DNA from: Lachnospiraceae bacterium
Lineage (GTDB): Bacteria; Bacillota; Clostridia; Lachnospirales; Lachnospiraceae
Assembly (NCBI GenBank): GCA_017469945.1
Contig: JAFUFI010000034.1
Location: 1 to 46,097, forward strand
DNA: 46,097 nt
Reading direction: 5' to 3'
The notes beneath the pieces are model-generated. The model searched no databases. It was not told the DNA's origin and worked only from the letters and a program-made list of their open reading frames with translations. Made by a program: the position numbers and the translations under genes. Within the stretch, counting starts at the first letter, position 1. Every line of letters begins with the position of its first letter. Shown here one piece after another: positions 1 through 7,280 of this stretch.

Positions 1-78
1 AAGGAACTCATCAAATTCTGTAAACATTATTTTTACCTTTTCTAAAAAAACTAGACCTATCATTACATAATACTTTTC

Positions 79-213
79 TCATATACATCTAAAATTTCCA
101 CATAAAATGCGGCTTTTATCGGCTATACAGATTCCAACGATGATAAGTATCACCTCAACCGTTCCCATTCCGTCCTCATCTCGTAGAAGGTCATTAAAAT
201 TTCTGAGTTCCAT
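79..213 (-). CDS. Flp-type pilin-like short ORF, possibly truncated
   Basis: This is a 44-residue reading frame that starts at an ATG 8 nt after an AAAGGGGG ribosome binding site, 50 bp downstream of tadC. It carries the block GMGTVEVILIIV. I recognise this as the conserved core of Flp1-like type IVb prepilins in clostridial tad operons, where the G-x-G-T-V-E stretch is the prepilin cleavage and assembly motif before the hydrophobic helix. After IIV the family normally continues as a longer hydrophobic helix ending in a lysine-rich tail. Here the frame becomes a short polar tail with two cysteines (IADKSRILCGNFRCI) and stops. Neither alternative frame restores a helix, because each meets an early stop. 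The gene is therefore either a decayed or truncated pilin or a divergent short one. The position after tadC supports a pilin origin. The functional state is uncertain. Confidence 0.5.
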   Translation of the reverse strand: MELRNFNDLLRDEDGMGTVEVILIIVGICIADKSRILCGNFRCI

Positions 214-262
214 CTCGGTTTCCCCCTTTCCGTAAAAGTTGTAATAAACTTCTGTCAGCCGT

Positions 263-1717
263 CTAAATATCCATATTTGAAAAAGCCGGCAAAAGTATCA
301 TCACCATAACGACTACCAGCATCATAACCATCGGCAATAGCAGTTTGGTCGATGCCTCCTCCGTGAGTTTGCGACAGTTTTGAATCCTTTCGGTCTGTGC
401 GCCCGATATTTCCTCACGAAGCCTTTCCTTAAGATCGGTGCCGCCCCTTTTAAGACTTTGCCCAAGATAAGCAGACACCTTTATGTATTCCTGCAGGCCG
501 CAGCGGTTTCCGAATTCGCTGTATGCCCCCTCTTCGGACTTTCCGCTTTTCATTTCCCTGCATGTTAAAAGCATTTCATCATAAACCGGGTTGACAGATT
601 CTTGCCCGGAAGATGCAATCTTTATAAAAGCATTCCTCACTGTCATTCCTGCTCCCGTGTAAAGCGCCAGCATTTGCAGGATTTCGGGATATGCTTTTTT
701 CAGAAGCCTTTTCCTAACCTCAAGCTTGTCCTTAAGATCTTTGTCGGACATCCTGTAAATCAAAAGCGCGATGCCGATGGATGCAGCCAAAAGATAAAAA
801 CCCGTGTAGTCTTTTCGCCGGCTCCATGTTACATTTCTGTCACCGATCCTCTCCGGAAGAACAAAGACTTCATCCTCAGCCTTTTCTCTCTCTGCGCTTT
901 TAAGCCCTTCCGTCAATTCATCAGCTATCTTTTCTTCAGGCGACAGGTTTTTTCTTGTCAGATTAATGTCATAGTTTTTCTCATACCTGTGACCCGAATA
1001 GCTGATAATCGCTGTCAGGGTTACGGCCGTATCCTTCTTTACCTCGCAGACCTTTCCGTCCACCGGCGATATAAGGTCCGGATCCGAGCTGAGCCATTCA
1101 ATCCTGAAAGGTTTTATTTCCTCAAAGACTTTAAGATTAAGATCTTCCGTAACGTGATCAAGCGCAGGATTATTTCCCTGTATCAGTTTTTCGATTTTCT
1201 CAAAAGCCCTGCCGGCAAGCTCGTCAATTTCTTTTTCAGACATTTCTCTCGGAAAGACCGTAAGGTCTATCAGAAAATCGCCTTCGTCCGTTCCGGCATA
1301 AAAGCTAAGCTGCTTTGATTCCCCGCCCGCGGGATCTCTTTTTATCTCTCTATATCCGCTGCCTTCTGTCATTGACGCGATACCCGTAAGTGACGCGACT
1401 ATAGTTCCGGCAAGAAATACCATAATTGACAGAGACAGCTTCCGGATAACATATCCGTAATAGGCTTCTTCTTTGTTCACACCCGGATTTAAAGCCGATA
1501 GCTTTTCGCTTATTTCACCTTCTGAAGATTTAACAGTCTTTTCTCGCCAATTCTTCAAAAACCTGCTCTTTATAGTCTCGATTATAAGCAGGCTCTGCGC
1601 TGCCGCAGTATCAAAAATGCCAATGATTCCTTTTCTCTTTCCGGGAAAGTCTATCTCGCGCCCCTTTATATACAAAACCGCGAAAACCAATATGCATATT
1701 GCTGAAAAAATAATCAT
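263..1717 (-). CDS. tadC: TadC-like inner-membrane platform protein with Ig-like insert
   Basis: This 484-residue protein has a type II secretion F-type domain in its C-terminal third (about 345-475), ending in a strong hydrophobic segment (LLLPMVMMLVVVMVMILLP). It should be one of the two polytopic platform proteins on which the TadA ATPase acts during pilus assembly. The start is ATG after AAAGGAGCAAG. The N-terminal half is unusual for TadC. There are hydrophobic segments at about 1-18 and 93-113, then about 190 polar residues, then another segment at about 305-322. The polar part includes WLSSDPDLISPVDGKV (208-223) and VTLTAIISYSG, which resemble atrophied bacterial Ig-like (aBig) domains. 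It lies directly downstream of tadB with a 9-bp gap, in the same operon. Confidence 0.85.
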   Translation of the reverse strand: MIIFSAICILVFAVLYIKGREIDFPGKRKGIIGIFDTAAAQSLLIIETIKSRFLKNWREKTVKSSEGEISEKLSALNPGVNKEEAYYGYVIRKLSLSIMVFLAGTIVASLTGIASMTEGSGYREIKRDPAGGESKQLSFYAGTDEGDFLIDLTVFPREMSEKEIDELAGRAFEKIEKLIQGNNPALDHVTEDLNLKVFEEIKPFRIEWLSSDPDLISPVDGKVCEVKKDTAVTLTAIISYSGHRYEKNYDINLTRKNLSPEEKIADELTEGLKSAEREKAEDEVFVLPERIGDRNVTWSRRKDYTGFYLLAASIGIALLIYRMSDKDLKDKLEVRKRLLKKAYPEILQMLALYTGAGMTVRNAFIKIASSGQESVNPVYDEMLLTCREMKSGKSEEGAYSEFGNRCGLQEYIKVSAYLGQSLKRGGTDLKERLREEISGAQTERIQNCRKLTEEASTKLLLPMVMMLVVVMVMILLPAFSNMDI

Positions 1718-1726
1718 CTTGCTCCT

Positions 1727-2527
1727 TTACATGCTGTTTTCCAGTGACTCCATAATCTTATCGCCAAGCTTGTATGCCGCCGCATACACTAAAAGACACA
1801 CTGTCATGATCAAAATTCCCCTAGGATTTTTGTACAGACTGTCGAGATATCCGCGGTTGCTTATGCTGATGTATCCGATAAGCGCAAAGGGTACCGCCCG
1901 CATAATATTAAGTTCTAGCCTTTTTCCTCCAAGTATCGTATCCGTCTCGGAGCGGACCTCCACATCCCTGCCTATAAGCTGCGCCGCGCTTTTTATAGCC
2001 TCAGCCATATTCCCTGCGTTTTTCTTCGCAATTTCAAATACCTGTGCAAAGCACTCTATATGCCTGCTGCCCGAACGTGCCGCCAGATCAAAAAGCAGCT
2101 TCTCAGGCGGAATGTTCATTTTAAGACCGCCTATAATGATTTCAAGCTCATTAACGATCATCGATTTTTCACCAAACATTTTCACCATTTCCGTTCTGCT
2201 TTCTTTAAAGGCATTTTCGACAGAGTATCCTGCCTTAAGGACTGCTGCCACAGACATAATATTCTCTTTAAACTGCTTTTCCAGCTCTCTCCGGTTTTTC
2301 GTAACCTGCTTTTTACAAAGATCCCGAAAAAAGAGATATCCCGGTAGCGCCAGGGGAATCATTGCCCAAAAACTCCTGTAGAAAAAGAACGATACAAGAG
2401 CCACAACTCCAAAACTTTTTAAAACTGCTACCGCTCTATCAAGGGCGGAATAGTTCGGCAGGTGATAATCCGGCGAGCCGGAGCTTTCCCGTGTTTTTAA
2501 GATTTTCAACCTTTTCAAGTTCGCCAA
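1727..2527 (-). CDS. tadB: TadB-like inner-membrane platform protein
   Basis: This is a type II secretion F-family protein of about 266 residues, the partner of TadC. Hydrophobic segments near the start (VVALVSFFFYRSFWAMIPLALPG, split by a short polar turn) and at the C-terminus (ILIMTVCLLVYAAAYKLG) flank a cytoplasmic T2SSF helix bundle containing VLKAGYSVENAF. The frame has no ATG before the conserved region, so a TTG start is likely. Candidates are TTG at 2527, 2518 or 2509. TTG 2527 is chosen because the run GGAAGGGAGG ends four bases before it. The first 89 bases overlap the end of tadA in another frame, which suggests translational coupling. The open frame extends upstream to a TTG at 2602, with no clear ribosome binding site there. 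Confidence 0.8.
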   Translation of the reverse strand: MANLKRLKILKTRESSGSPDYHLPNYSALDRAVAVLKSFGVVALVSFFFYRSFWAMIPLALPGYLFFRDLCKKQVTKNRRELEKQFKENIMSVAAVLKAGYSVENAFKESRTEMVKMFGEKSMIVNELEIIIGGLKMNIPPEKLLFDLAARSGSRHIECFAQVFEIAKKNAGNMAEAIKSAAQLIGRDVEVRSETDTILGGKRLELNIMRAVPFALIGYISISNRGYLDSLYKNPRGILIMTVCLLVYAAAYKLGDKIMESLENSM

Positions 2528-3677
2528 GCACCCTCCCTTCCAGAGATGTTCCCTTATCAACAAACTTATAAAGCTCGGATGTAATGATCTCTCCGTTTTC
2601 AAATCCGATTACTTCGGAAATCTCAAGTACCTTTCTCGATCTGTCTCTGAGCCTTCCCAGATGAACGATGATCTCAAGGCCCGATGCGATCTGCTGCTTA
2701 ATGGCAGCGGGAGGAATCTCAACTCCCATCATCACCATATTCTCCAGTCTTGAAAGCATATCTCTCGCGCTGTTGGCATGCCCTGTACTTAATCCCCCCG
2801 AGTGACCGGTGTTAAATCCGGAAATCATATCCCAGCATTCCGCCCCTCTGACCTCCCCGACGATGATGCGGTCGGGGCGCATTCGCAGTGACGCCCTTAT
2901 AAGATCCCTGATGGATATTTCCTCACACCCCTCGGTATTGGCATTTCTTGTTTCAAGCCTGACTAAGTTGGCGATACCCTGGAGCTGCAATTCGGCGCTG
3001 TCTTCAATCGTGATCACCCTTTCTCCCTTCGGGATAAATCCCGACAGAACGTTTAAGAATGTGGTCTTTCCGCTTCCCGTTCCCCCGCTGATAAAAATGT
3101 TGTACTTAGCCTTTACAAGAGTTTCGAGAAAAGAGGCGGCCTCCTTTGAGATGCTCTTTTTTAAGATCAGTTCATCCATGGTGATCGGATTTTCGGGGAA
3201 TCGTCTGATAGTGACGATGGGCCCGTTAAGCGCCACAGGGTTCATTACTATGTTTACCCTCGAACCGCCCGCAAGGCGGGCGTCAACAATAGGCGAGGCC
3301 TCATTGACAACCCTGTTGCATCCCGCAACTATTTGCTGAATAACGTCCCTTAGCTTTTCCTCGCTCTCAAATTTCTCGTCTATCTCCGAGAGCACTCCGT
3401 CTTTTTCGACGAAGATGTGATCACATCCGTTTATCATGATCTCCGTAACCGACGGATCGTCCACGAATTTCTGGAGAACATCCAGTCTGCGCAAGGAATC
3501 GAAAATCTCTTTTCTGAGTTTTTTGCGATCTTTGATCTTCAAAAAGTCCGCTTCCCCCGAAGATGTGATCACTTCGTCAATGACGTCCCAAACTTCCTCG
3601 TCCGAAAAGTCCCTGCGATAATCAATCATATTTTGTGCACTCTGCTTTAGCTTCGTGCGGAGCATAGCGTAATCCAT
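2439..3677 (-). CDS. tadA: TadA/CpaF pilus assembly ATPase
   Basis: This is a 412-residue secretion ATPase of the VirB11/CpaF family, the cytoplasmic hexameric motor for Tad pilus assembly. Near residue 200 it has a perfect Walker A, SGGTGSGKTT, followed by an Asp/Glu box (ITIEDSAELQLQ), a Walker B region (RPDRIIVGEVRG) and a His box (GHSGGLSTGHANS). The N-terminal domain contains the usual ITEIMINGCDHIFVE-type stretch. The likely start is ATG 3677, whose A is also the last base of the upstream stop codon (TGATG), with GGGG about 8 nt before it. A TTG two codons further upstream is less likely. All catalytic motifs are intact. Confidence 0.95.
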   Translation of the reverse strand: MDYAMLRTKLKQSAQNMIDYRRDFSDEEVWDVIDEVITSSGEADFLKIKDRKKLRKEIFDSLRRLDVLQKFVDDPSVTEIMINGCDHIFVEKDGVLSEIDEKFESEEKLRDVIQQIVAGCNRVVNEASPIVDARLAGGSRVNIVMNPVALNGPIVTIRRFPENPITMDELILKKSISKEAASFLETLVKAKYNIFISGGTGSGKTTFLNVLSGFIPKGERVITIEDSAELQLQGIANLVRLETRNANTEGCEEISIRDLIRASLRMRPDRIIVGEVRGAECWDMISGFNTGHSGGLSTGHANSARDMLSRLENMVMMGVEIPPAAIKQQIASGLEIIVHLGRLRDRSRKVLEISEVIGFENGEIITSELYKFVDKGTSLEGRVLGELEKVENLKNTGKLRLAGLSPAELFRP

Positions 3678-4684
3678 CAGCAAGTCCCCGTTTCATACAT
3701 CTTGTCTCTTACAAAATCGGCAATCTCGCCTCTTCCGAATTCATCCGGTTCCATAGGAATGTAGTGGAATTTGGGGAAGACGAAGCGCTCTGTTTTCTCG
3801 AGAATATCTTTGTAATCGTATCCCGCCAGCATATTTTCGTATTGGCTCATTTTTACTTTGGCGTAGGAATCCTCTTTGCAGATGGTGTATACCTTGCTGC
3901 AGACTCTGAGGATTTCCGGCAAACCCTGTATGCAGTCCGTAAGATCCATAACTACAACATCAAAGAGTTCGGATTCGCTTATCTTTGCCAAAAGATTCAG
4001 CCACTCACTCTCCGTCACTGAAAGCATATTCTGACCGTACTTCATGGGCGGTACAAAACTCATCTCTCCTATCTGCTTCACAGTCGTCTGAAGATGTAAC
4101 TTGAATTTCTCAGATTCGAGATTCAAAAAATACACAAGATCCGAGAGATCCTTCTCACCGTCACCGGCTATAAGTTCCACTATCCCTGTGTAGTTTTCAA
4201 AATTCAGATACAAAGTGCTTTTCTTTTCCGCAAGAATCTCGCTCATCGTCATTGCAAATGTGGTCTGCAGGCTTCTCTTAACCGGAGAATAAATACCGAT
4301 AAAGGTAGTTTTGTTTCCCGTCTTTATCCGCCCCGGCTGCTCTCCCGCTATTTCCAGGTAAAGCTGCAAAAGCATTTGCAGAACCGTTTCCGCGGGCTGA
4401 TATTTATCTATGCAATCAAGATCGTCATCCCGCTTAAATCCCGACTCGCTCAAAATCACCAGCTTATCGTACTCAAGGTCTTTTATCGAATCCGAATATG
4501 CACCCTCCGAGCAAAGGATCATCGATATCTTTCTTCCCTGCTCAAAGCTCATCAGGTCATTTTCTTTCGTGTAGGCATGTATCTTCCAGGGCATCCCGGG
4601 ATACTCCTTCAAAAAGTCCGACATCAGCAAAGTGTACTCTTCCTCTTTGTCGAACAAAATAAACAATGGTTTGTTGTTACTCAT
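3677..4684 (-). CDS. tadZ: TadZ/CpaE-like MinD-family protein with degenerate P-loop
   Basis: This is a protein of about 335 residues in the usual position of tadZ/cpaE, between the prepilin peptidase and tadA. The N-terminal 110 residues resemble an atypical receiver domain (LFILFDKEEEYTLLMSDFL, then KLVILSESG). The remainder resembles a MinD/ParA-type ATPase fold, with strands such as TTFIGIYSPVKRSLQTTFA, STLYLNFENY and VVVMDLTDC. The place of the deviant Walker A (KGGVGKTT) is taken by SPVKRSLQTT, so the GK(T/S) signature is lost and ATP hydrolysis is doubtful. Family members localise the Tad apparatus in the cell. ATG 4684 is chosen. It follows the tadV stop by four bases, with GGAGGAG 12 nt upstream. 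A TTG at 4705 would add seven residues. Confidence 0.75.
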   Translation of the reverse strand: MSNNKPLFILFDKEEEYTLLMSDFLKEYPGMPWKIHAYTKENDLMSFEQGRKISMILCSEGAYSDSIKDLEYDKLVILSESGFKRDDDLDCIDKYQPAETVLQMLLQLYLEIAGEQPGRIKTGNKTTFIGIYSPVKRSLQTTFAMTMSEILAEKKSTLYLNFENYTGIVELIAGDGEKDLSDLVYFLNLESEKFKLHLQTTVKQIGEMSFVPPMKYGQNMLSVTESEWLNLLAKISESELFDVVVMDLTDCIQGLPEILRVCSKVYTICKEDSYAKVKMSQYENMLAGYDYKDILEKTERFVFPKFHYIPMEPDEFGRGEIADFVRDKMYETGTC

Positions 4685-4688
4685 AGCC

Positions 4689-5213
4689 TCAGTAAACTCC
4701 TCCAAGGTGTAGCAATGCGCTGAGCGCCATAGGCAGACTGAGCACTACACCCGCTTTAATTTTCTCACGGCGGTCCGACATATAAAGCTCGGGCTTATAA
4801 TTTCGCCCCTGTGATCTATAACCGTCCGTGGTTTTTTTCAGGTAAGTTAAAAAGTATTTAACTCTCTCCCGTGCCGTTCCAAGCACAAAGAGTTTTATAA
4901 CGCCGATCGTTGCTGCAAAGACAAAGGTCAAAAAAAGATAGATGACCATTTCCTTGCCTGCGAAGAATCCTGCTGATACGCCTAACAGCTTTACATCTCC
5001 GCCTCCGATCATTCCAAGTTTGAAAAACGTAGAGAAAAAGAGCACTACCAAAAAGACTGTAATTAGATATCTTAAGATGCCGCTAAATGAATTCGTGTAA
5101 AAGAAATATACAGTTCCTGCTCCTATCAAACCCGCCGTCAGCTGGTTCGGTATTTTTCTGGTCGTGAGATCCCAAGCACACGCCAGTCCTAAAATAAGAC
5201 ACAAAAAAAACAT
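4689..5213 (-). CDS. tadV: prepilin peptidase (A24 family, TadV/CpaA type)
   Basis: This 174-residue polytopic membrane protein belongs to the short A24 leader peptidases that process Flp pilins. The two catalytic aspartate motifs are visible: WDLTTRKIPNQL near residue 15 and GMIGGGDVKLLG near residue 70. At least four hydrophobic segments are present. It is the first gene of the tad operon and follows a structured leader. The ATG at 5213 is immediately preceded by GGGGGTGGAGA, which is unusually close for a ribosome binding site. The in-frame TTG three codons later (5204) is better spaced from it, so the exact start is open. Confidence 0.9.
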   Translation of the reverse strand: MFFLCLILGLACAWDLTTRKIPNQLTAGLIGAGTVYFFYTNSFSGILRYLITVFLVVLFFSTFFKLGMIGGGDVKLLGVSAGFFAGKEMVIYLFLTFVFAATIGVIKLFVLGTARERVKYFLTYLKKTTDGYRSQGRNYKPELYMSDRREKIKAGVVLSLPMALSALLHLGGVY

Positions 5214-5356
5214 TCTCCACCCCCGTAGAACTCTTTGTATAAATATTTTGTTTCAATCCGCCGCTTTGGGGATTATGGTGATGACCTATCACCGGGTAAG
5301 ACATTTTACAAGGCAGGTCTGGAAAGCCGTCTTGGCACTGCCTGTATGAAAAACAA
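5214..5356 (-). promoter_or_regulatory. structured 5' leader of the tad operon, riboswitch-like
   Basis: From the predicted transcription start near 5355 to the tadV start there are about 140 nt with clear folding potential. A stem GGCAG/CTGCC (5342-5338 with 5316-5312) encloses a small hairpin GCC-AAGAC-GGC (5336-5326). Its loop AAGAC is complementary to GTCTT at 5302-5298, so a pseudoknot is possible. A second perfect hairpin, GGTGAT-AGGTC-ATCACC, lies at 5293-5277, and CCCC at 5271-5268 could pair with the GGGGG of the tadV ribosome binding site. I could not match it to any riboswitch class I know. In particular, it lacks the conserved c-di-GMP-I core. Confidence 0.45.
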
Positions 5357-5361
5357 TCGTG

Positions 5362-5390
5362 ATTATAAAAGCCCTTTTTCAAAAGTGCAA
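5362..5390 (-). promoter_or_regulatory. sigma-A promoter of the tad operon
   Basis: On the minus strand TTGCAC (5390-5385) is followed by a 17-bp spacer and a perfect TATAAT (5367-5362). It points toward tadV, 149 bp upstream of its start codon, and lies just downstream of the flagellar-cluster terminator in an otherwise gene-free stretch. Confidence 0.75.
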
Positions 5391-5455
5391 TAGGTATTTT
5401 AAAAATCAGCATTATTCACAAGAATTTGAGCATTTTTATGACACGCGCGACACTC

Positions 5456-5497
5456 AAAAAGCCGCAAACCCTGTATTTTCAAGGCTTGCGGCTTTTG
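5456..5497 (-). terminator. intrinsic terminator of the flagellin-fliS operon
   Basis: Arms AAAAGCCGCAA (5457-5467) and TTGCGGCTTTT (5486-5496) form an 11-bp stem. In the minus direction the stem ends in a run of five T. It lies about 90 bp after the fliS stop and separates that operon from the tad promoter. Confidence 0.85.
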
Positions 5498-5585
5498 TGA
5501 AAAGTGCATAAAAAGTATTTTTGATTGTTAAAGTTTTAACCTATTTATATATATGCGCAATTTGGGCATTATTTTTTTCAAAAAT

Positions 5586-6062
5586 TTATGCAAAAAATCC
5601 TCTGTTCGGAGAGGTACTTAAGCTCTCGATCAGCTCCTCTTTGCCATAAGTCAGTCCGGCAAAAACGGTCTGTGAATTACCCATAACAGGTCCGTTTTTG
5701 TTCTCGGATGTCACCTTTTTGTAGGCATCTCTTAGCGGCTCAATGACTTTTTTTACGTTTTCAAGCTCCGTTACACTTCTTTTTGCACTGCTTATGCCGA
5801 GCTGTCTTATGCAAAATCCGTATAGATTTCTTATGTTTACGGCAAGTTCGTATTGAAGATTTAAGCTGGATAAAAGCTCATACAAGCATCCCTGTAACCG
5901 ATGGATACCACTTTGGAATCCATCCTCATCCCCCGCATTTAAGGCTTCTTTTGCCTCACCGATATAGTCAAGCGCGATGTCATAGATAATTACCACCATC
6001 TCTGTGGAATTGGCCTGAGTAACGCGTCTTGTGTACTCCTGTTTCTTTTCGCTGTCCATCAT
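5586..6062 (-). CDS. fliS: flagellar export chaperone FliS
   Basis: This 158-residue helical protein resembles FliS, which binds the C-terminal region of flagellin in the cytoplasm and prevents premature polymerisation. Typical family segments are visible: EYTRRVTQANSTEMVVIIYDIALDYI at the N-terminus (shown as a helical stretch rich in conserved hydrophobics) and LNLQYELAVNIRNLYGFCIRQL in the middle. It is somewhat longer than the usual 120-140 residues because of a C-terminal tail. Two adjacent ATG codons follow GAGGATAG. It lies 36 bp downstream of flagellin on the same strand, which is the usual arrangement, and ends at a strong terminator. Confidence 0.85.
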   Translation of the reverse strand: MMDSEKKQEYTRRVTQANSTEMVVIIYDIALDYIGEAKEALNAGDEDGFQSGIHRLQGCLYELLSSLNLQYELAVNIRNLYGFCIRQLGISSAKRSVTELENVKKVIEPLRDAYKKVTSENKNGPVMGNSQTVFAGLTYGKEELIESLSTSPNRGFFA

Positions 6063-6098
6063 CTATCCTCTGTGGCGATAGCGTTTTCGCCCAAAAAG

Positions 6099-7280
6099 TT
6101 ACTGTAAAAGCTGAAGAACCTGAGCAGGGCGCTCGTTAGCCTGAGCAAGAACGCTCGTACCCGCCTGAACGATAACATTATGTGTGCTGTATGCCGTAGT
6201 TTCCTCTGCCATATCAACATCCATGATTCTGGAGTATGCGCTTGTCATATTTTCTTCAACTACGCCAAGATTATCTACTGCAGACTCAAGACGGTTCTGG
6301 TATGCACCAAGCTTACCTCTTACGCCGCTGACAAACTGTGTTGCGCTCTTTAATCTCTCGAGTCCGTAACCGGCGGTTTCCGCGGTAGTAACATCAAGTC
6401 TTTCGATACCGAGATTTCCGAGAGAAAGAGCGGGAATCTCAACTGAAATCACCTGTCCCTCATTGGAGCCGGCCTGCAGCCTCATAGGTCCGATATTTGT
6501 GCAGGTGATGTCAATGGACTGAGAAATGCTTCCGGACTTTGGTAAAATGCTGTATGCGTTGTCAAATACCATTGATGAATCTATTTCGAGGGTCATCTCA
6601 AAACCCGTTGCATCGGTTAAAGTTACGTAGTTGTCCATCATTTTGATGTTAAAATCCGCAGCAGTCTTTGAAACCGGGCTTGAACCTGTTTCTACGGTCA
6701 TAGCGAATGATGTAACTTCAAGAGCTCCTGAACCGTCGGTTGCAGCCTGCCAGGAAAGATTGGTTATCTGATACTTTCCGGGGTCTACACTTGAATTGAT
6801 GGTCGAAACTCTGACCTGAGGTGTCGATCCGTCAACGCAACTGCTGTATGCCTTGTAATCAAAGCTTCCGTCAAGAAGGTTCTGTCCGTTAAACTGAGTG
6901 TTTTTGGAAATTCTTGAAATCTCCTTCTTAAGCTCGTCCACCTCGTTCTGTATGATGCGACGATCTTCATCGGTGTTTGTTCCGGTAGCAGCCTTGGTGG
7001 CAAGCTCGGTCATACGATGAAGCATATCATGAATCTCGGACATTGCTCCGTCAGCGGTTTCAATTACCGAGATACCGTCGTTTGAGTTCTGTTTTGCAAT
7101 GCCGGTACCCGCGATCTGGCCGTTCATTCTTTTCGCCATAGCCAGTCCCGCGGGATTATCCTTTGCATAGTTTATCTTTAAACCGGATGAAAGTCTCTGA
7201 ATAGATTTTGAAAGCGCATTGTCGCTGTTAGTAAGAGTATTATTCGCAAGCATTGCGGATACGTTGTAATTAATTCTCAT
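6099..7280 (-). CDS. hag: flagellin (filament subunit)
   Basis: This is a 393-residue flagellin. The N-terminal D0/D1 region (MRINYNVSAMLANN, IQRLSSGLKINYAKDNPAGLA) and the C-terminal D0/D1 region (YSRIMDVDMAEE, VLAQANERPAQVLQLL) are canonical. Between them is a variable surface region of about 150 residues containing two cysteines. The start is ATG 7280, preceded by AGGAGCCACC. An upstream TTG at 7295 is not needed. The gene starts inside the last codons of the upstream 964-residue protein (11-bp overlap). I found no sigma-28 promoter of the form TAAA-N15-GCCGATAA directly in front of it. It is exported by the flagellar type III system with FliS. Confidence 0.95.
   Translation of the reverse strand: MRINYNVSAMLANNTLTNSDNALSKSIQRLSSGLKINYAKDNPAGLAMAKRMNGQIAGTGIAKQNSNDGISVIETADGAMSEIHDMLHRMTELATKAATGTNTDEDRRIIQNEVDELKKEISRISKNTQFNGQNLLDGSFDYKAYSSCVDGSTPQVRVSTINSSVDPGKYQITNLSWQAATDGSGALEVTSFAMTVETGSSPVSKTAADFNIKMMDNYVTLTDATGFEMTLEIDSSMVFDNAYSILPKSGSISQSIDITCTNIGPMRLQAGSNEGQVISVEIPALSLGNLGIERLDVTTAETAGYGLERLKSATQFVSGVRGKLGAYQNRLESAVDNLGVVEENMTSAYSRIMDVDMAEETTAYSTHNVIVQAGTSVLAQANERPAQVLQLLQ

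Noticed and set aside
116..123. GCCGATAA on the minus strand inside the pilin-like ORF, identical to the sigma-28 -10 consensus
   Set aside because: No TAAA element occurs 14-16 bp upstream, and no gene follows within the window.
1473..2381. 302-residue plus-strand open frame
   Set aside because: It is antisense to tadC and tadB, has Ser/Ile-rich low-quality composition, no ribosome binding site and no recognisable motif.
5214..5356. tad leader as a c-di-GMP-I, cobalamin or guanidine riboswitch
   Set aside because: Isolated matches such as CAAGACGGC exist, but the conserved cores of these classes are absent.
5083..5412. 109-residue minus-strand frame across the tad leader
   Set aside because: It crosses the promoter and leader, overlaps tadV in another frame, and has no ribosome binding site.
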